Source: Enteropsectra breve
Lineage: Eukaryota; Microsporidia
NCBI GenBank assembly: GCA_024243835.1
Contig: JALPMN010000637.1
Coordinates: 1-61,739 of the forward strand
Length of the DNA: 61,739 bases
Direction: 5' to 3'
Part shown: positions 20,007-29,348 of the stretch, piece after piece
How the letters are laid out: every line of letters starts with the position of its first letter
Numbering within the stretch: position 1 is the stretch's first letter
Program-made: the position numbers and the translations under genes
Notes under the pieces: model-generated
Told to the model about the DNA's origin: nothing
The model's input: the letters and a program-made list of their open reading frames with translations, nothing else
Database searches by the model: none

Positions 20007-20079
20007 TGTTTCCTACCAGGATCGAACTGGTGCCCTCTCGCGTGTTAGGCGAACGTGATAACCACTACACTAAGGAGAC
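20007..20079 (-). tRNA. tRNA-Val (anticodon AAC)
   Basis: 73-nt cloverleaf on the minus strand. The anticodon loop contains AAC (gcctaacacgc), the D-arm reads tagtgtagtggttatcac, and the T-arm is ccagttcgatcctgg. No intron. The acceptor stem gtctcct/aggaaac has one C3-A70 mismatch; the other six pairs are intact. Confidence 0.93.
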
Positions 20080-20319
20080 ATAAAAACCAAAATTAATAGA
20101 AATACATGTATTTTGAGAATGTTCATTCTTGAGATATTTCAAATAGCATGATAAAACAAGCTTAAACTAGCTAAATGCATCTCAAGCATAGACTAGAAAA
20201 TACCATTCATGCCTACTGTATATATGCTTTCTTCGCAAAATACTATAAACATCTAGCTCTCATATGGTTTTTTATTACGATGCAGGATCATATAGAACTC
20301 AATTCTAGTTAAAAATAAT

Positions 20320-21195
20320 TTATTTACATATTTCTAGTGCTGTAAACACTTTTTCTGCACCCATCACTTTAGTTATTTTGCCCTTCAGAATCTTTTGGGT
20401 TTTCTTAAGAGTATTCTCATAAAACTTAAACTTGTATCTGACAGGCATCCCATATCTCAAGAGCGAATCCACAAATCCGACTTGAAAGGCGCTATTTAAG
20501 TAACAGATATTGGCTTGTTGTAGCATTTTTATCAATCTTAATGCGCATTTCTCTTTTAAATCAGCATTATCACGCATTGCTATCTTTTCTATAGGCACTA
20601 TCTTGCAATACCGCTGTATGATCTTTAAGACGGCCTCATATTTTGAGTTTATCGTATAAAGATGGTATAAATTCTGACTAATATCCAGTTTATAGATGCA
20701 ACAATCATCCAGAAGCTCTTTTATTTTGCCCAGCTGCTTGCTTTCTGCTTTACCTGCGATAAAAACAATCTGTGATGTAAAATCACTAAGGCCGAGTTTC
20801 AGACGGTTATACGCCTCTGCATCAACCATTATTTTTTCTCTGCTATTCATATTTTCATACTCAACTGCTTCTGCTTTTAGTAGCTGTTTTAGCTCTTCAG
20901 CCTCTTTCTTCAATGTCTCAATTGCTCCCTCCATATTACCGTATGCGTAGCTAGGCAGTTTGAAGTGCTTCACCGCCAAATCTATAAGTGGCAATGGCTC
21001 TTTGTCACCGCCCCTTAGTCTATTTATCTTCATTTCTAACTCTTTTTTAATTTTCCAAAATGCCTGCATGACTCCCCTAACCTCCTCCTCAGCACCCAAT
21101 AGTGATTCAAATTTAATGCAAAGAGTCTCGGAACACTCTATCTCCGAAAACCCATCTATGTTTATATCAGCAGGCAAAATAACCAGGCTGTACAT
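20320..21195 (-). CDS. V-type ATPase subunit C (Vma5-like), shortened
   Basis: 291 aa. The best evidence is the C-terminal signature FVDSLLRYGMPVRYKF, matching the subunit C motif 'fvEsvLRYGLPv.f'. A segment near residue 78 (FKLPSYAYGNMEGAIETLKK) corresponds to the 'ip.lkvGTLD.Ll' region. Subunit C links the V1 and V0 sectors of the proton pump and controls reversible assembly. The usual length is about 380-390 aa, so roughly a quarter is lost. Divergent from TAF9, sharing a short promoter region with a 2.3-copy 18-bp repeat. Confidence 0.75.
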   Translation of the reverse strand: MYSLVILPADINIDGFSEIECSETLCIKFESLLGAEEEVRGVMQAFWKIKKELEMKINRLRGGDKEPLPLIDLAVKHFKLPSYAYGNMEGAIETLKKEAEELKQLLKAEAVEYENMNSREKIMVDAEAYNRLKLGLSDFTSQIVFIAGKAESKQLGKIKELLDDCCIYKLDISQNLYHLYTINSKYEAVLKIIQRYCKIVPIEKIAMRDNADLKEKCALRLIKMLQQANICYLNSAFQVGFVDSLLRYGMPVRYKFKFYENTLKKTQKILKGKITKVMGAEKVFTALEICK

Positions 21196-21241
21196 AGCGA
21201 TGTATAGTTGCTTGCGTTTTTGTTGGATGAAACATATTTTA

Positions 21242-21283
21242 AAACAGCAGGATATTTCAAAACAACAGGATATTTCAAAACAA
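21242..21283. repeat. 18-bp tandem repeat, about 2.3 copies
   Basis: aaacagcaggatatttca, then aaacaacaggatatttca, then a partial copy. It lies in the intergenic space between the divergent V-ATPase C and TAF9 genes, just 5' of the V-ATPase C start. Confidence 0.7.
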
Positions 21284-21411
21284 ATTCAATTTTTACAATA
21301 ATCATAAGTATCATTAGACATCTTTATACATATCTTTATACATATGTTCGTATATAATTCATACAAATCATGTATTTTGTTGTTTTTCTTGAATATTTGA
21401 AAACGCATAAA

Positions 21412-21420
21412 TTTTTTCCC
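21412..21420 (+). promoter_or_regulatory. Start-proximal CCC motif (TAF9)
   Basis: ttttttcccATG: the CCC run abuts the ATG at 21421. It selects this start over an upstream in-frame ATG at 21370. Confidence 0.55.
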
Positions 21421-21834
21421 ATGGCCAATGAAAACTTGGCACCAAGAGATGCAAAGGTCATCTCTGTGATATTGCGGTCGCTTGGCATCGAAGAGTGTGA
21501 GCCCAAAGTGATTACACAGCTGCTAGAATTTGTCTACAAATACTCCACAGACATTATGATGGATGCTGATCTCTTCAGCAAGCACTGCGGAAGAGAAAGC
21601 ATCTCTGCGGCAGACATAAAGCTGTCTCTGCAGTCGAAGGTCGGGAAGTATTTTCTCCCGGCTCCGCCCAGAAGCTTTCTACAGGCGTCTGCCGATTATG
21701 TAAATTCCAAGCCTCTTACAATGCCAGACTCTGAAAATCTGCTAAGAACTCCGGTGCCATCTATGTCTGTTTCATCAATGGAGTATGAAATAGAACAAAA
21801 GGAACAAAGTGTAAAAAAGAGGCGTGTATGCTAG
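21421..21834 (+). CDS. TAF9: TFIID/SAGA subunit TAF9 (histone-fold)
   Basis: 137 aa. A TAF9 histone fold fills about residues 5-75: LAPRDAKVISVILRSLGIEE, then VITQLLEFVYKYSTDIMMDA, then the loop and last helix SISAADIKLSLQSKV. The following FLPAPPRSFLQ matches the 'pppre.l...a..rN' segment after the TAF9 fold, although the NxxPLP part is altered (YVNSKPL). TAF9 pairs with TAF6 in TFIID and SAGA. The C-terminal tail is short and Lys/Arg-rich. The start is set by cccATG. Confidence 0.88.
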   Translation: MANENLAPRDAKVISVILRSLGIEECEPKVITQLLEFVYKYSTDIMMDADLFSKHCGRESISAADIKLSLQSKVGKYFLPAPPRSFLQASADYVNSKPLTMPDSENLLRTPVPSMSVSSMEYEIEQKEQSVKKRRVC

Positions 21835-22148
21835 AAGTGCTTAATTAAATGTTAAAAGAAGGCTATTTGCAATCATTGTTTCGTTTTCAGCTATTATAGT
21901 TGTAAAATATCTATAAAAAGAATATTAATTAAGTAAACACCTTTCTTTTATGATTTATAATGTATATTCCAGCTATTATAATACAAAGCAATTTATTAAT
22001 GCTGAAATTGAAAAATTCAGCTATAAAATGTTTTTAAGCAGCATCAGTTTTGATACAGTCAATGCAAGTATGTCTGCAGCATTCATACCTATCATTGATA
22101 TTCTGAAATTCTTTTTAAAATTTTTATAAAATTTTATATTTTAGCCAC
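21835..22148. other. Intergenic
   Basis: Between TAF9 and GAR1, both on the plus strand. The Gar1 promoter at the right end has two AAATTTT-like blocks (tttaaaatttttataaaatttta) and agccacATG. Nothing else seen. Confidence 0.6.
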
Positions 22149-22787
22149 ATGGCTGCTAACTATAAATTTAAAAAACCACAGTCAACAGAAACAGTGCATC
22201 TTGGGACATATCTGCACCCATGCGAAGATATGCTCGTTCTTAAAATGGAGCACAGGGATATTCCATATCCAAACTCACCGGTACTTAAAGACGGAAAAGT
22301 AGTGGGGAAAATCGAGGAGGTCTTTGGGCCGGTAAATGATGTATTCGTTGCAGTGAAACTGGAAAAGGGCTGTGAGCTTAAAGACTTCAAAACAGAGAGT
22401 AAGTTCGATGCCTACAAAGACAAGTTTATATTTAAAGACAGATTTTTACCAAGAGAGGAGGTTGAGAAAGCCAAGGAACAGAAGGATAGAAAAGGCAAGG
22501 AAGGGTTTAACAACAAAAAGGGAAGTTTCAATAACAAGAGGGGCAGCTTCTCCGATGGTAAAAGGAATAATTTTGGCGACAATAAACGAAACAACTTTGG
22601 AGATAACAAGAGAGGTAATTTCGGTGATAACAAGAGAAATAACTTTGGAGACAATAAAAGAAGCAATTTCAGCGATAACAAGAGAAACAATTTCGGCGAT
22701 AACAAGAAAAGTAATTTCGGTGACAACAAAAGAAGCAGTTTCAATGATAACAAGAAAAAAGATTTTAGAAAGAATAATCAAAATTAA
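22149..22787 (+). CDS. GAR1: H/ACA snoRNP protein Gar1 with unusual C-terminal repeats
   Basis: 212 aa. Residues about 15-105 are the Gar1 core: VHLGTYLHPCEDMLVLKMEH, then IPYPNSPVLKDGKVVGKIEE and VFGPVNDVFVAVK. Gar1 binds Cbf5 in the complex that pseudouridylates rRNA. From about residue 135 to the end there are roughly ten 8-residue repeats of the type NNFGDNKR, with Ser or Gly variants. Usual Gar1 proteins have Gly-Arg-rich (RGG) tails; here the tail keeps Arg/Lys, Gly and Phe but is not RGG. The tail probably still contacts RNA, but that is inference. Confidence 0.9.
   Translation: MAANYKFKKPQSTETVHLGTYLHPCEDMLVLKMEHRDIPYPNSPVLKDGKVVGKIEEVFGPVNDVFVAVKLEKGCELKDFKTESKFDAYKDKFIFKDRFLPREEVEKAKEQKDRKGKEGFNNKKGSFNNKRGSFSDGKRNNFGDNKRNNFGDNKRGNFGDNKRNNFGDNKRSNFSDNKRNNFGDNKKSNFGDNKRSSFNDNKKKDFRKNNQN
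22557..22757 (+). repeat. 24-bp coding tandem repeat in GAR1
   Basis: About eight or nine imperfect copies of a 24-bp unit encoding NNFGDNKR-type octapeptides. Many differences between copies are at third positions, so the protein sequence appears to be selected. Confidence 0.85.
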
Positions 22788-22947
22788 ATAGCATTTGCAA
22801 AGAAATTATTATTTGTGTCATAAAGCTTTGCATAGCAATGCTGTTTAGAATCTGTGCTATTGTTTGTTCTGTAATTCTCAGAATTTTACCTGTCGCATAT
22901 AAAACTTTGTTTTAGAAAATATCGAAAGAACAGCTGTGTAACAGATA

Positions 22948-24045
22948 ATGATCTTCTCCAAACTGCTGCGCCTGGCACTATTTCCGCCAGACACACAGCA
23001 GCCTCCTGCTCGAGCACCGTCTTCCGAGGTACTCAACCTGCGGATACTTTACGAGGGGCTTCTGCCCCTGGAAGCACTCGTATTTTACATGGGCATCTTT
23101 AGCCCGTCTAAGCGTGAGGTCGAGTCTATTATCGAGCTGGTTTTCAAGGCAAAGAATATTCTGCTGAGCAACAAACAATCATTTTCTCAGCTGTACAATT
23201 ATTCTAAATATGCATCATCTGATCCGATTTCTTCTACTGTCGGTATTAGGAATAAACTGATGGAAAGGGACGAGTCTGGAATTATAAAGTACTACATACA
23301 AAGCAACTTCGCAGAGCTGGCCGAGCATTTGGAAGACAGCCACAATGCTAGTGAAGGGCCAAGTAACATAGAATTGGGTGAAAAGAAGCTTAAAAGAGTG
23401 GAGAAGGATGAGGAGTACAAGGCAATGATTTTGAGACTGCGAGACGATATTTACTACAAAAGGAATATCTTAAGCAAAATTGCAGCAGAAAGAGGAGAGT
23501 TCTACAGAGAATATTCAGACATAGATCCAAACACGGTTAGGAAAACGCTTATTTCAATCAGCCTGGGAGGTGTGTTTTTCAACCCGGCCAGGCTTGCTGC
23601 GATTGTAAGCAGAATAAATCTGGCAAACAAAGATACCCGTGTTAAGGAATGGGTACGTAAAATACTGGCTCCCGTAGAGGAGCTCGAGCTCAAAACACAA
23701 ACCAAAGACTTTTATGAAGGCAAGCAGATTTTGCTTGATTTCATAAAAAAGGCGATGGAAAGGAAGAGTGGAGAGTTTGATGATATTTACGAAATACGAT
23801 CTGAAATACTGAAGAGGGCATATGGGCATGATGCCTATGATTCTGACATGCAGCATATTTTACAGGATAAGGAGAACATAGAGCATTTGGAGTATTTGAA
23901 CGGTCTTTTATCAGTGGTAGAGAATATTAGGAACAGCAAGTATCTTGTGAAATACAGCAAAGACATCAGGGACAAATACGTGGTTTATTTGCTGACCGGT
24001 CAGGATGAGGATAAAATTAAACTGCTTGCTTATTTCAACAAGTAA
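22948..24045 (+). CDS. Unknown helical protein, 365 aa
   Basis: Not recognised. Begins MIFSKLLRLALFPPDTQQPP, then a helical region with LYEGLLPLEALVFYMGIF. An acidic/Lys-rich linker at about 130-155 is followed by more predicted helices to the end. The N-terminus is mildly hydrophobic but interrupted by charged residues, so a signal peptide is uncertain. Follows GAR1 on the same strand by 160 bp. No catalytic motif seen. Confidence 0.75.
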   Translation: MIFSKLLRLALFPPDTQQPPARAPSSEVLNLRILYEGLLPLEALVFYMGIFSPSKREVESIIELVFKAKNILLSNKQSFSQLYNYSKYASSDPISSTVGIRNKLMERDESGIIKYYIQSNFAELAEHLEDSHNASEGPSNIELGEKKLKRVEKDEEYKAMILRLRDDIYYKRNILSKIAAERGEFYREYSDIDPNTVRKTLISISLGGVFFNPARLAAIVSRINLANKDTRVKEWVRKILAPVEELELKTQTKDFYEGKQILLDFIKKAMERKSGEFDDIYEIRSEILKRAYGHDAYDSDMQHILQDKENIEHLEYLNGLLSVVENIRNSKYLVKYSKDIRDKYVVYLLTGQDEDKIKLLAYFNK

Positions 24046-24187
24046 AAGAATTGGAGCATTGAATAAAGGCATCATAATAAAGTTTGAATACCTCGCCAAA
24101 GATGTTTATAGTTTTTGAATGGATTTTTAAATATAGCAATATAATATAAACATAAAATGAATAAAACTGGCACTAAAACAGCATTGT

Positions 24188-24607
24188 TTATTTAGCACTT
24201 TTTAGAATATGAGCACTCTTTTTCTCTATTTTATCCAGAGAATGTGCAACAAGCCTTTTTTGCTCATGTTTAATGCCATCTATTTCGCTGATCTTTGCCT
24301 CAATTTTTTTACACATCTTAGTACGATAACTCTCAATCTCTCTCATGATTTTGTCAGTATTTATTCTTTTATATTCATGTTCAAGATTTTTAAACGCCTG
24401 TGAAATGCCATTTAATGTTTTGAGCCGCTTTTTGATCTTTTTGTCCAAGTACTCCATGCCACTCTGAAGTGCGCTTTCCATAGCCTTTTTGTGCATCTCA
24501 ATCGATCTTTTGGTCTCTGTATTGCTCTTTGTTCTCATACGCTCAATCTCCCTCTTTATCTCTTCCTGAAGCTCCTTCCTGCAAGTGCTGCTCTTCTTTT
24601 CTTTCAT
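24188..24607 (-). CDS. Small coiled-coil protein, 139 aa
   Basis: Almost entirely charged helix (KKSSTCRKELQEEIKREIER at the start, IEAKISEIDGIKHEQKRLV near the end), so probably a coiled coil. No family recognised. Convergent with the 365-aa gene at 24045. Could be a kinetochore, cytoskeletal or polar-tube-associated component, but nothing in the sequence decides. Confidence 0.65.
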   Translation of the reverse strand: MKEKKSSTCRKELQEEIKREIERMRTKSNTETKRSIEMHKKAMESALQSGMEYLDKKIKKRLKTLNGISQAFKNLEHEYKRINTDKIMREIESYRTKMCKKIEAKISEIDGIKHEQKRLVAHSLDKIEKKSAHILKSAK

Positions 24608-24783
24608 TATGCATAAATGAGGATCACAATTATAAAGCTATTTTCAACGACAGAATCCTCAATTATAAAGCTAATATTCATCGTAGAATTATAATTGGAA
24701 TCATCACATTTTATAATTAAATGTTAAACTGGGACTAATAGAAATATTTGTGCTATAAAAGGGACTGAATCTTTTAAAATTAT

Positions 24784-25992
24784 TTATTTTATTTCGAACT
24801 TTATTCCTCTGTCATTCAGCCTCTCAACCAGTCTTGTTTTGCCAAAACACATTGCAGGTGTTAAAACCCCGAATGCTAATTTTGCTGAACTGCTCTCTTC
24901 CATCAATATTTTGGCTGATTCTGCAAGAATTATGGCCGTGGCCACATATCCAGGCTCAGGCCCTGTTATCACCAGGGTTTTATTGATTATTAAAATTTTG
25001 TTTTCAGGACCTTTTGTATTTGCTGATAGTGATGCACTCAGCTTGCTGTTGTGTCCAGTAGCAGTAAAAGTCATCTTAAAAGAGGCCTCGTCGTTCTTAG
25101 GGCCTTTGCATTCTCTTGAAAGATCTTTTACAATTCCCATCGAGAAAAATCTTGGATGGTGCTTGAATAAATCAAAGAAATAGCTGTATCTTGATAGTTT
25201 TGATATCATAAGCATCAATAAATAGTATAAAATAAGGTTAAGTAAACTTCCAATCTTGAGATACCCTTGGTATTTCAGAGAGCACATATTTTTAGTCCTG
25301 TAGTATTCTATGCTTCTTTTTACCACAAAAGGATCAGAACTCCTGAAAAGAACATAATAAGCACCGTTATCGTAGAAGTATTCTTTGAGTTTCTGTTTTT
25401 CCTTATTTTTAGATGCTGGTTCTTTACACACATAAGTATTTCTATAATTCCTAAAGCTTAGCAGTAGTGAATTCCACGTTCCTGTATTAATATGGTTGGC
25501 CTTTAGTTCCAGCCTGCTCTCCACAACTGCTTGGTCAAAGAACTGCGAAATGTAAAATGCTCCGATATCTGCAGGCACCGAGTCAAAGCCACAAGCCTGA
25601 ACTATTCTTGTTTTAGAAACAGCGGCCTCATCCTGATATTTTCTAAATATCTCACCTATCACCGAAGGCTCCCCGCAGATATCGATATAGTGGGTATTGG
25701 AAGAAATACAGCAGGAAATTATTTCGTCTGCAGTCTCTGCATATGGCCCTGCACAGTTCACAAGAATCGCTGCTTTTGCCGCAAGACTGCCGATTTCAGA
25801 CAGGCTGCATTTTATCATAGGAAACAAGGTTCTTTGGATCTTAGAGGGGTCTCGTGCGCCAAGAAGGACCTTATAGGAAGTGCTCTCAAGCTCGTTTATT
25901 ACGAATCGTGCAGTGTAGCCACTCGCGCCATAAATGAAAATGTCGTATTCTCTGCTTGCTCCAAGACTAGCATTTTTAGAAGTGCCGGGCAT
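24784..25992 (-). CDS. Saccharopine dehydrogenase-like oxidoreductase (SCCPDH family)
   Basis: 402 aa. The N-terminal Rossmann fold begins YDIFIYGASGYTARFVINEL (GxxGxxxR type). VNCAGPYAETADEIISCCIS and HYIDICGEPSVI then follow, and VQACGFDSVPADIGAF; all are hallmark segments of the SCCPDH group, not of lysine-pathway saccharopine dehydrogenase. The human relative sits on lipid droplets or membranes and its reaction is unknown. A hydrophobic stretch (LLNLILYYLLMLMIS, about residue 245-260) is in the usual place. The end CFGKTRLVERLNDRGIKFE also fits the family. The start is supported by tagcccagaaaATG. Confidence 0.85.
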   Translation of the reverse strand: MPGTSKNASLGASREYDIFIYGASGYTARFVINELESTSYKVLLGARDPSKIQRTLFPMIKCSLSEIGSLAAKAAILVNCAGPYAETADEIISCCISSNTHYIDICGEPSVIGEIFRKYQDEAAVSKTRIVQACGFDSVPADIGAFYISQFFDQAVVESRLELKANHINTGTWNSLLLSFRNYRNTYVCKEPASKNKEKQKLKEYFYDNGAYYVLFRSSDPFVVKRSIEYYRTKNMCSLKYQGYLKIGSLLNLILYYLLMLMISKLSRYSYFFDLFKHHPRFFSMGIVKDLSRECKGPKNDEASFKMTFTATGHNSKLSASLSANTKGPENKILIINKTLVITGPEPGYVATAIILAESAKILMEESSSAKLAFGVLTPAMCFGKTRLVERLNDRGIKFEIK

Positions 25993-26231
25993 TTTCTGGG
26001 CTAGAGCATGTGAAAAATAAAGTCAAATAAATCAGAATACAAGCAAATGAAAACAAGAAGAGAGATTTATATATGAAACAGCATCACTAGTTGCTATTTA
26101 AAATAGATGATCTTTATAATACGTATCTTGGACAGAAACTTTATTAGATGCTTTTTCATTGGCTGATTTTCAAGTGACGAATTAAACTAAATTAACTAAC
26201 GAATCAGAAATAAAAGGGGCGAAAATATAAA

Positions 26232-28478
26232 ATGCACGGCTTGTACAAGGGGATGGTTATTAAGAACTCGCAGAGTGAAAGCAGTAGCTCAGAGGCCTCG
26301 AAGCATGAAAACACGGAGCATTCTAATAAAAACGAGACGGCATGCTATGGGCATGAAAAACCGGAAAGACTATACTGTCCACTTGGAATTGAAAATACTC
26401 ACGATAACACTGAACAGATAAGCGAAGAAGTCATTTGCCAAGCAGCGGACTCAATAGTTAAGTCACGGGAGAGCAAATCACTGAATGATCCGCTCTCAAG
26501 CGTGAGCAACGATTCTCTTCTGCTTGCTGACAAAATGGCAGAGAATGCTCCCCTAGAGGACAGTGCGGAGAGAACAATATTCTCGCAGGAGGTCCATTCG
26601 ATTGGCTTCAATCCCTTTACAGGAGTTATGGCCGAGAGCCATGGAAAGCCTGACTTTTCAGAGTTAATAAGTTCAGAGATGACAAGCATACATGATGCAA
26701 ATGCACCGATCTTTTCAGATAAATGCACTATTTCTAGCAATAAAACCAGTGATAAAACTAGCAGTACAGGTATCAAGGGACAATCTGCACTGGATTACCT
26801 GAATGGGCAAAATAACGAGAGTATTGAGATACTTAGCTCTAAAAAGAGCACAAAAGGAGCTGCAGCCGAGTTATTATTAAGTTCATCCAGTTCAGCGGAA
26901 ATGCCTGAAGCAAAGCCAAAAGAGCGTATTTTGGATGCAGTAATGGGTGACAAACTGACTATCAAGAAAAGGAAGCGAGGAAAGAAGGGTAATATTTGTG
27001 TGATAGAGATATCACTCCCCAAAAAGAAGAAGAAGGCAGGAAAATCGGTGCCAGAAGCTGCATTGGAAAATAAAGGCTCTCATGATAACGCTATTTTAAG
27101 CATTCGTGATAAGGCTATTGAAAATGTTTCCGCCAAAAGAAGTGTGAAGAGCCTTGTCAAAGCAATAGAAAATGTTTCTGACAAAGCAATTGAGAATGTT
27201 TCTGACAAAGCAATTGAGAATGTTTCTGACAAAGCAATAGAAAATGTTTCTGACAAAGCAACTGAAAATAGCCTTAACAAAGCAAGTATAAACACATATG
27301 ACAAACCATTACAAAGCAGTCATGAAAAGATCATAATTGAAAATGCTGTTGACCAGGGTGCTATCGAAAACACAAACGACAAGGCTACTATTGCAAGTGC
27401 CGTTGACAAGGCTACTATTGAAAACACTATTGAAAAGGCTATAAAGCCTATAGCAAGCCTTGAAGAAGTTAAAATCGAACAAACTGCGCCTGAGAAAACA
27501 GCTAAAACCGAACAAACTGCGCCTGAGAAAACAGCTAAAACCATACAAACAGTGCCGGAGAGAGAAGCTAAAACCGAACAAACGGCTCTTGAAAAGGAAT
27601 TTAAAACCGAACAAACAGCTCATGAGGAAAGGCCAGATATAACTGAAATGATTATGGATGAGATATGTCCAAACGATGCCAAGAAAGCGGCTAGCACTAA
27701 GAATTCTCTTAAGGAGTTTAAAAAGCTAAGCACAAAAAGTATCGCCACACACCTGGGAGAAAGTATCAAAGAAAATCTGATACTCACAAATAAGAATGCA
27801 AGTACCGGAACAAAAAATACAAAGTCAGAAGCAAAACCAAATAAATCATTGGCCAGTAGTCTGAACCTGCAGAATGACACTTTAGAGCTAGAAGTCTTAA
27901 CGAACAATCAAACAGAAGGTTCAATTAAAAAGCAAAATGATCCTGAAAATACAAAAGAAGGTAGCATTGGGAGTCAGCACATAGAAAAGATAACTAAAGA
28001 GGATTCAAACAAGCAAATTACAGAAGTATTGGGAACAAATGACATTAAAGATACACTGCAGAGCAAGAATAGCAGTGCCTCTCAACAGGCGAGTAAGAGA
28101 AGCTTAAAAGAGCAAAACTCTATTAAAAAAACCGTTTCAGAAGCGAGCGAGGCAAATCCGTCAAAGCGATACCAATCAGAAAATACAGAAAAACCGAAAA
28201 AGGGCCTTGCTGCCAAACTGTCATCAATGATGTTTTTCATGAATAAAAAGCCAGAGAAAAAGGAGGATTCCAATGAACAGAGCGCTAAAAAGGAGGTTGA
28301 AAGTAAAGAAAACGAAAATGCACACGTAGAAGAAGAGATGAGTGAATCAAGCAAGGCTGCAGAGGAAAATCATCATGAGACGATAAATGAGGATGTTGAG
28401 TATCCGGAAAGCCAAACAGTTGAAGACTTAATTGAGTATTATGAAAAGCTTATCGAAGAAAATGAACCTGAAGAATAA
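26232..28478 (+). CDS. Large disordered repeat protein with basic nuclear-type signals
   Basis: 748 aa, not recognised. Low complexity throughout, rich in Ser, Lys, Glu, Asn and Ala. Two basic clusters (KKRKRGKKG at about 247 and LPKKKKKAGK at about 263) are good nuclear localisation candidates. Two internal repeat arrays follow: DKAIENVS octapeptides (about 309-345) and TEQTAPEKTAK-type 11-mers (about 415-465). The C-terminus is acidic and ends DLIEYYEKLIEENEPEE. Promoter: aaaaggggcgaaaatataaaATG, with a G run in place of the usual CCC. Probably a nuclear or chromatin-associated protein by composition only. No homologous domain seen. Confidence 0.75.
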   Translation: MHGLYKGMVIKNSQSESSSSEASKHENTEHSNKNETACYGHEKPERLYCPLGIENTHDNTEQISEEVICQAADSIVKSRESKSLNDPLSSVSNDSLLLADKMAENAPLEDSAERTIFSQEVHSIGFNPFTGVMAESHGKPDFSELISSEMTSIHDANAPIFSDKCTISSNKTSDKTSSTGIKGQSALDYLNGQNNESIEILSSKKSTKGAAAELLLSSSSSAEMPEAKPKERILDAVMGDKLTIKKRKRGKKGNICVIEISLPKKKKKAGKSVPEAALENKGSHDNAILSIRDKAIENVSAKRSVKSLVKAIENVSDKAIENVSDKAIENVSDKAIENVSDKATENSLNKASINTYDKPLQSSHEKIIIENAVDQGAIENTNDKATIASAVDKATIENTIEKAIKPIASLEEVKIEQTAPEKTAKTEQTAPEKTAKTIQTVPEREAKTEQTALEKEFKTEQTAHEERPDITEMIMDEICPNDAKKAASTKNSLKEFKKLSTKSIATHLGESIKENLILTNKNASTGTKNTKSEAKPNKSLASSLNLQNDTLELEVLTNNQTEGSIKKQNDPENTKEGSIGSQHIEKITKEDSNKQITEVLGTNDIKDTLQSKNSSASQQASKRSLKEQNSIKKTVSEASEANPSKRYQSENTEKPKKGLAAKLSSMMFFMNKKPEKKEDSNEQSAKKEVESKENENAHVEEEMSESSKAAEENHHETINEDVEYPESQTVEDLIEYYEKLIEENEPEE
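27159..27270 (+). repeat. 24-bp coding tandem repeat (DKAIENVS)
   Basis: About four and a half copies of a 24-bp unit. The central copies are identical at the DNA level, so the expansion is recent. Confidence 0.85.
27469..27640 (+). repeat. 33-bp coding tandem repeat (TEQTAPEKTAK type)
   Basis: About five copies of a 33-bp unit. The first two are nearly identical and later copies diverge (TIQTVPEREAK, TEQTALEKEFK). Confidence 0.8.
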
Positions 28479-28793
28479 AAATAAATTCTTTTAAATAGAT
28501 AAAGTTTGTTTATAAACTTAAAGATTCTATCTAAATATTTCTTGCATACATTTGTAAATGAAAGTTTTTGTTCTCATGTAAAACATGCGCAGAAATAGAA
28601 CTGCTAGATTTATTGTGTTTCAAAAGATATGAAAATGCAAGTATTTTATTGTATGTGTAAATAACAATTGTATAAAGTGGCTTAAGCTTTATAGAATAAG
28701 CTTGGAAAGGGGGCCTGCAAGCATGGCAGGATTCATATTATTCTTTGAGAATTTCTTTTGACAGAGCCTTCTGGCCGCAATATACCATTTCAA
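28479..28793. other. Intergenic between convergent genes
   Basis: 3' spacer. Contains a small GC hairpin (cctgc, 7-nt loop, gcagg, near 28711-28727). Otherwise nothing. Confidence 0.5.
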
Positions 28794-29135
28794 TCAGATA
28801 AACGGAGAAATAAATGCCGGGCTTTTTTCCATGCCCAGATTCGACGCGTCTAGCGGCATTGCAGTCCTGTCGTGCTTGTACCCGCACTTAGCAGTGGTGC
28901 ACTCCCTGCCCTCTGCAAGGGATGGACACTGAAACTGTGACATATCATGAGAAAACACACACTCGTCTCCCCGCTGGCAGCCCGTGCCAGTAAAAAACTT
29001 ACACAATACATTGCTATAGTGCGGAACGTGCCTCTTCTTGGGTTTTGTTGGATGTTTTAAGCATGTGTTTTTATTAAAATATTTTTCAAGATGCGCTTTT
29101 GTCATCTTTGTTGGAACATTTAGTTTCAGCAACAT
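28794..29135 (-). CDS. CCCH zinc-finger protein, 113 aa
   Basis: Two CCCH fingers: CKFFTGTGCQRGDECVFSHD (C-x8-C-x5-C-x3-H) and CPSLAEGRECTTAKCGYKHD (C-x8-C-x4-C-x3-H). Such fingers bind single-stranded RNA in mRNA processing or decay factors. The rest is too short to say which. The N-terminus is basic (KPKKRHVPHYSNV before the first finger). A textbook AAATTTT...CCC promoter precedes the ATG. Confidence 0.85.
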   Translation of the reverse strand: MLLKLNVPTKMTKAHLEKYFNKNTCLKHPTKPKKRHVPHYSNVLCKFFTGTGCQRGDECVFSHDMSQFQCPSLAEGRECTTAKCGYKHDRTAMPLDASNLGMEKSPAFISPFI

Positions 29136-29140
29136 AATCT

Positions 29141-29155
29141 GGGACTAAAAATTTT
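29141..29155 (-). promoter_or_regulatory. AAATTTT + CCC motif (CCCH gene)
   Basis: On the minus strand aaaatttttagtcccagattATG. Both elements are present with the usual spacing. Confidence 0.6.
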
Positions 29156-29348
29156 ATTTTTTAAATCATGTGAAACAAATCATAAGACTGTTTTAATTCA
29201 GAGCTGGCATTGGTGTTTCAGTCAGAAAGTACTAACACTAAATTGCGATATACAATATTAATGTGGTTTTATATCTATTTTGTGGTGTGCCTGAAGAACA
29301 CTCCAAATATCTTTTAGGAATAGAACAAAACTAACGTGAACTGTGTTT

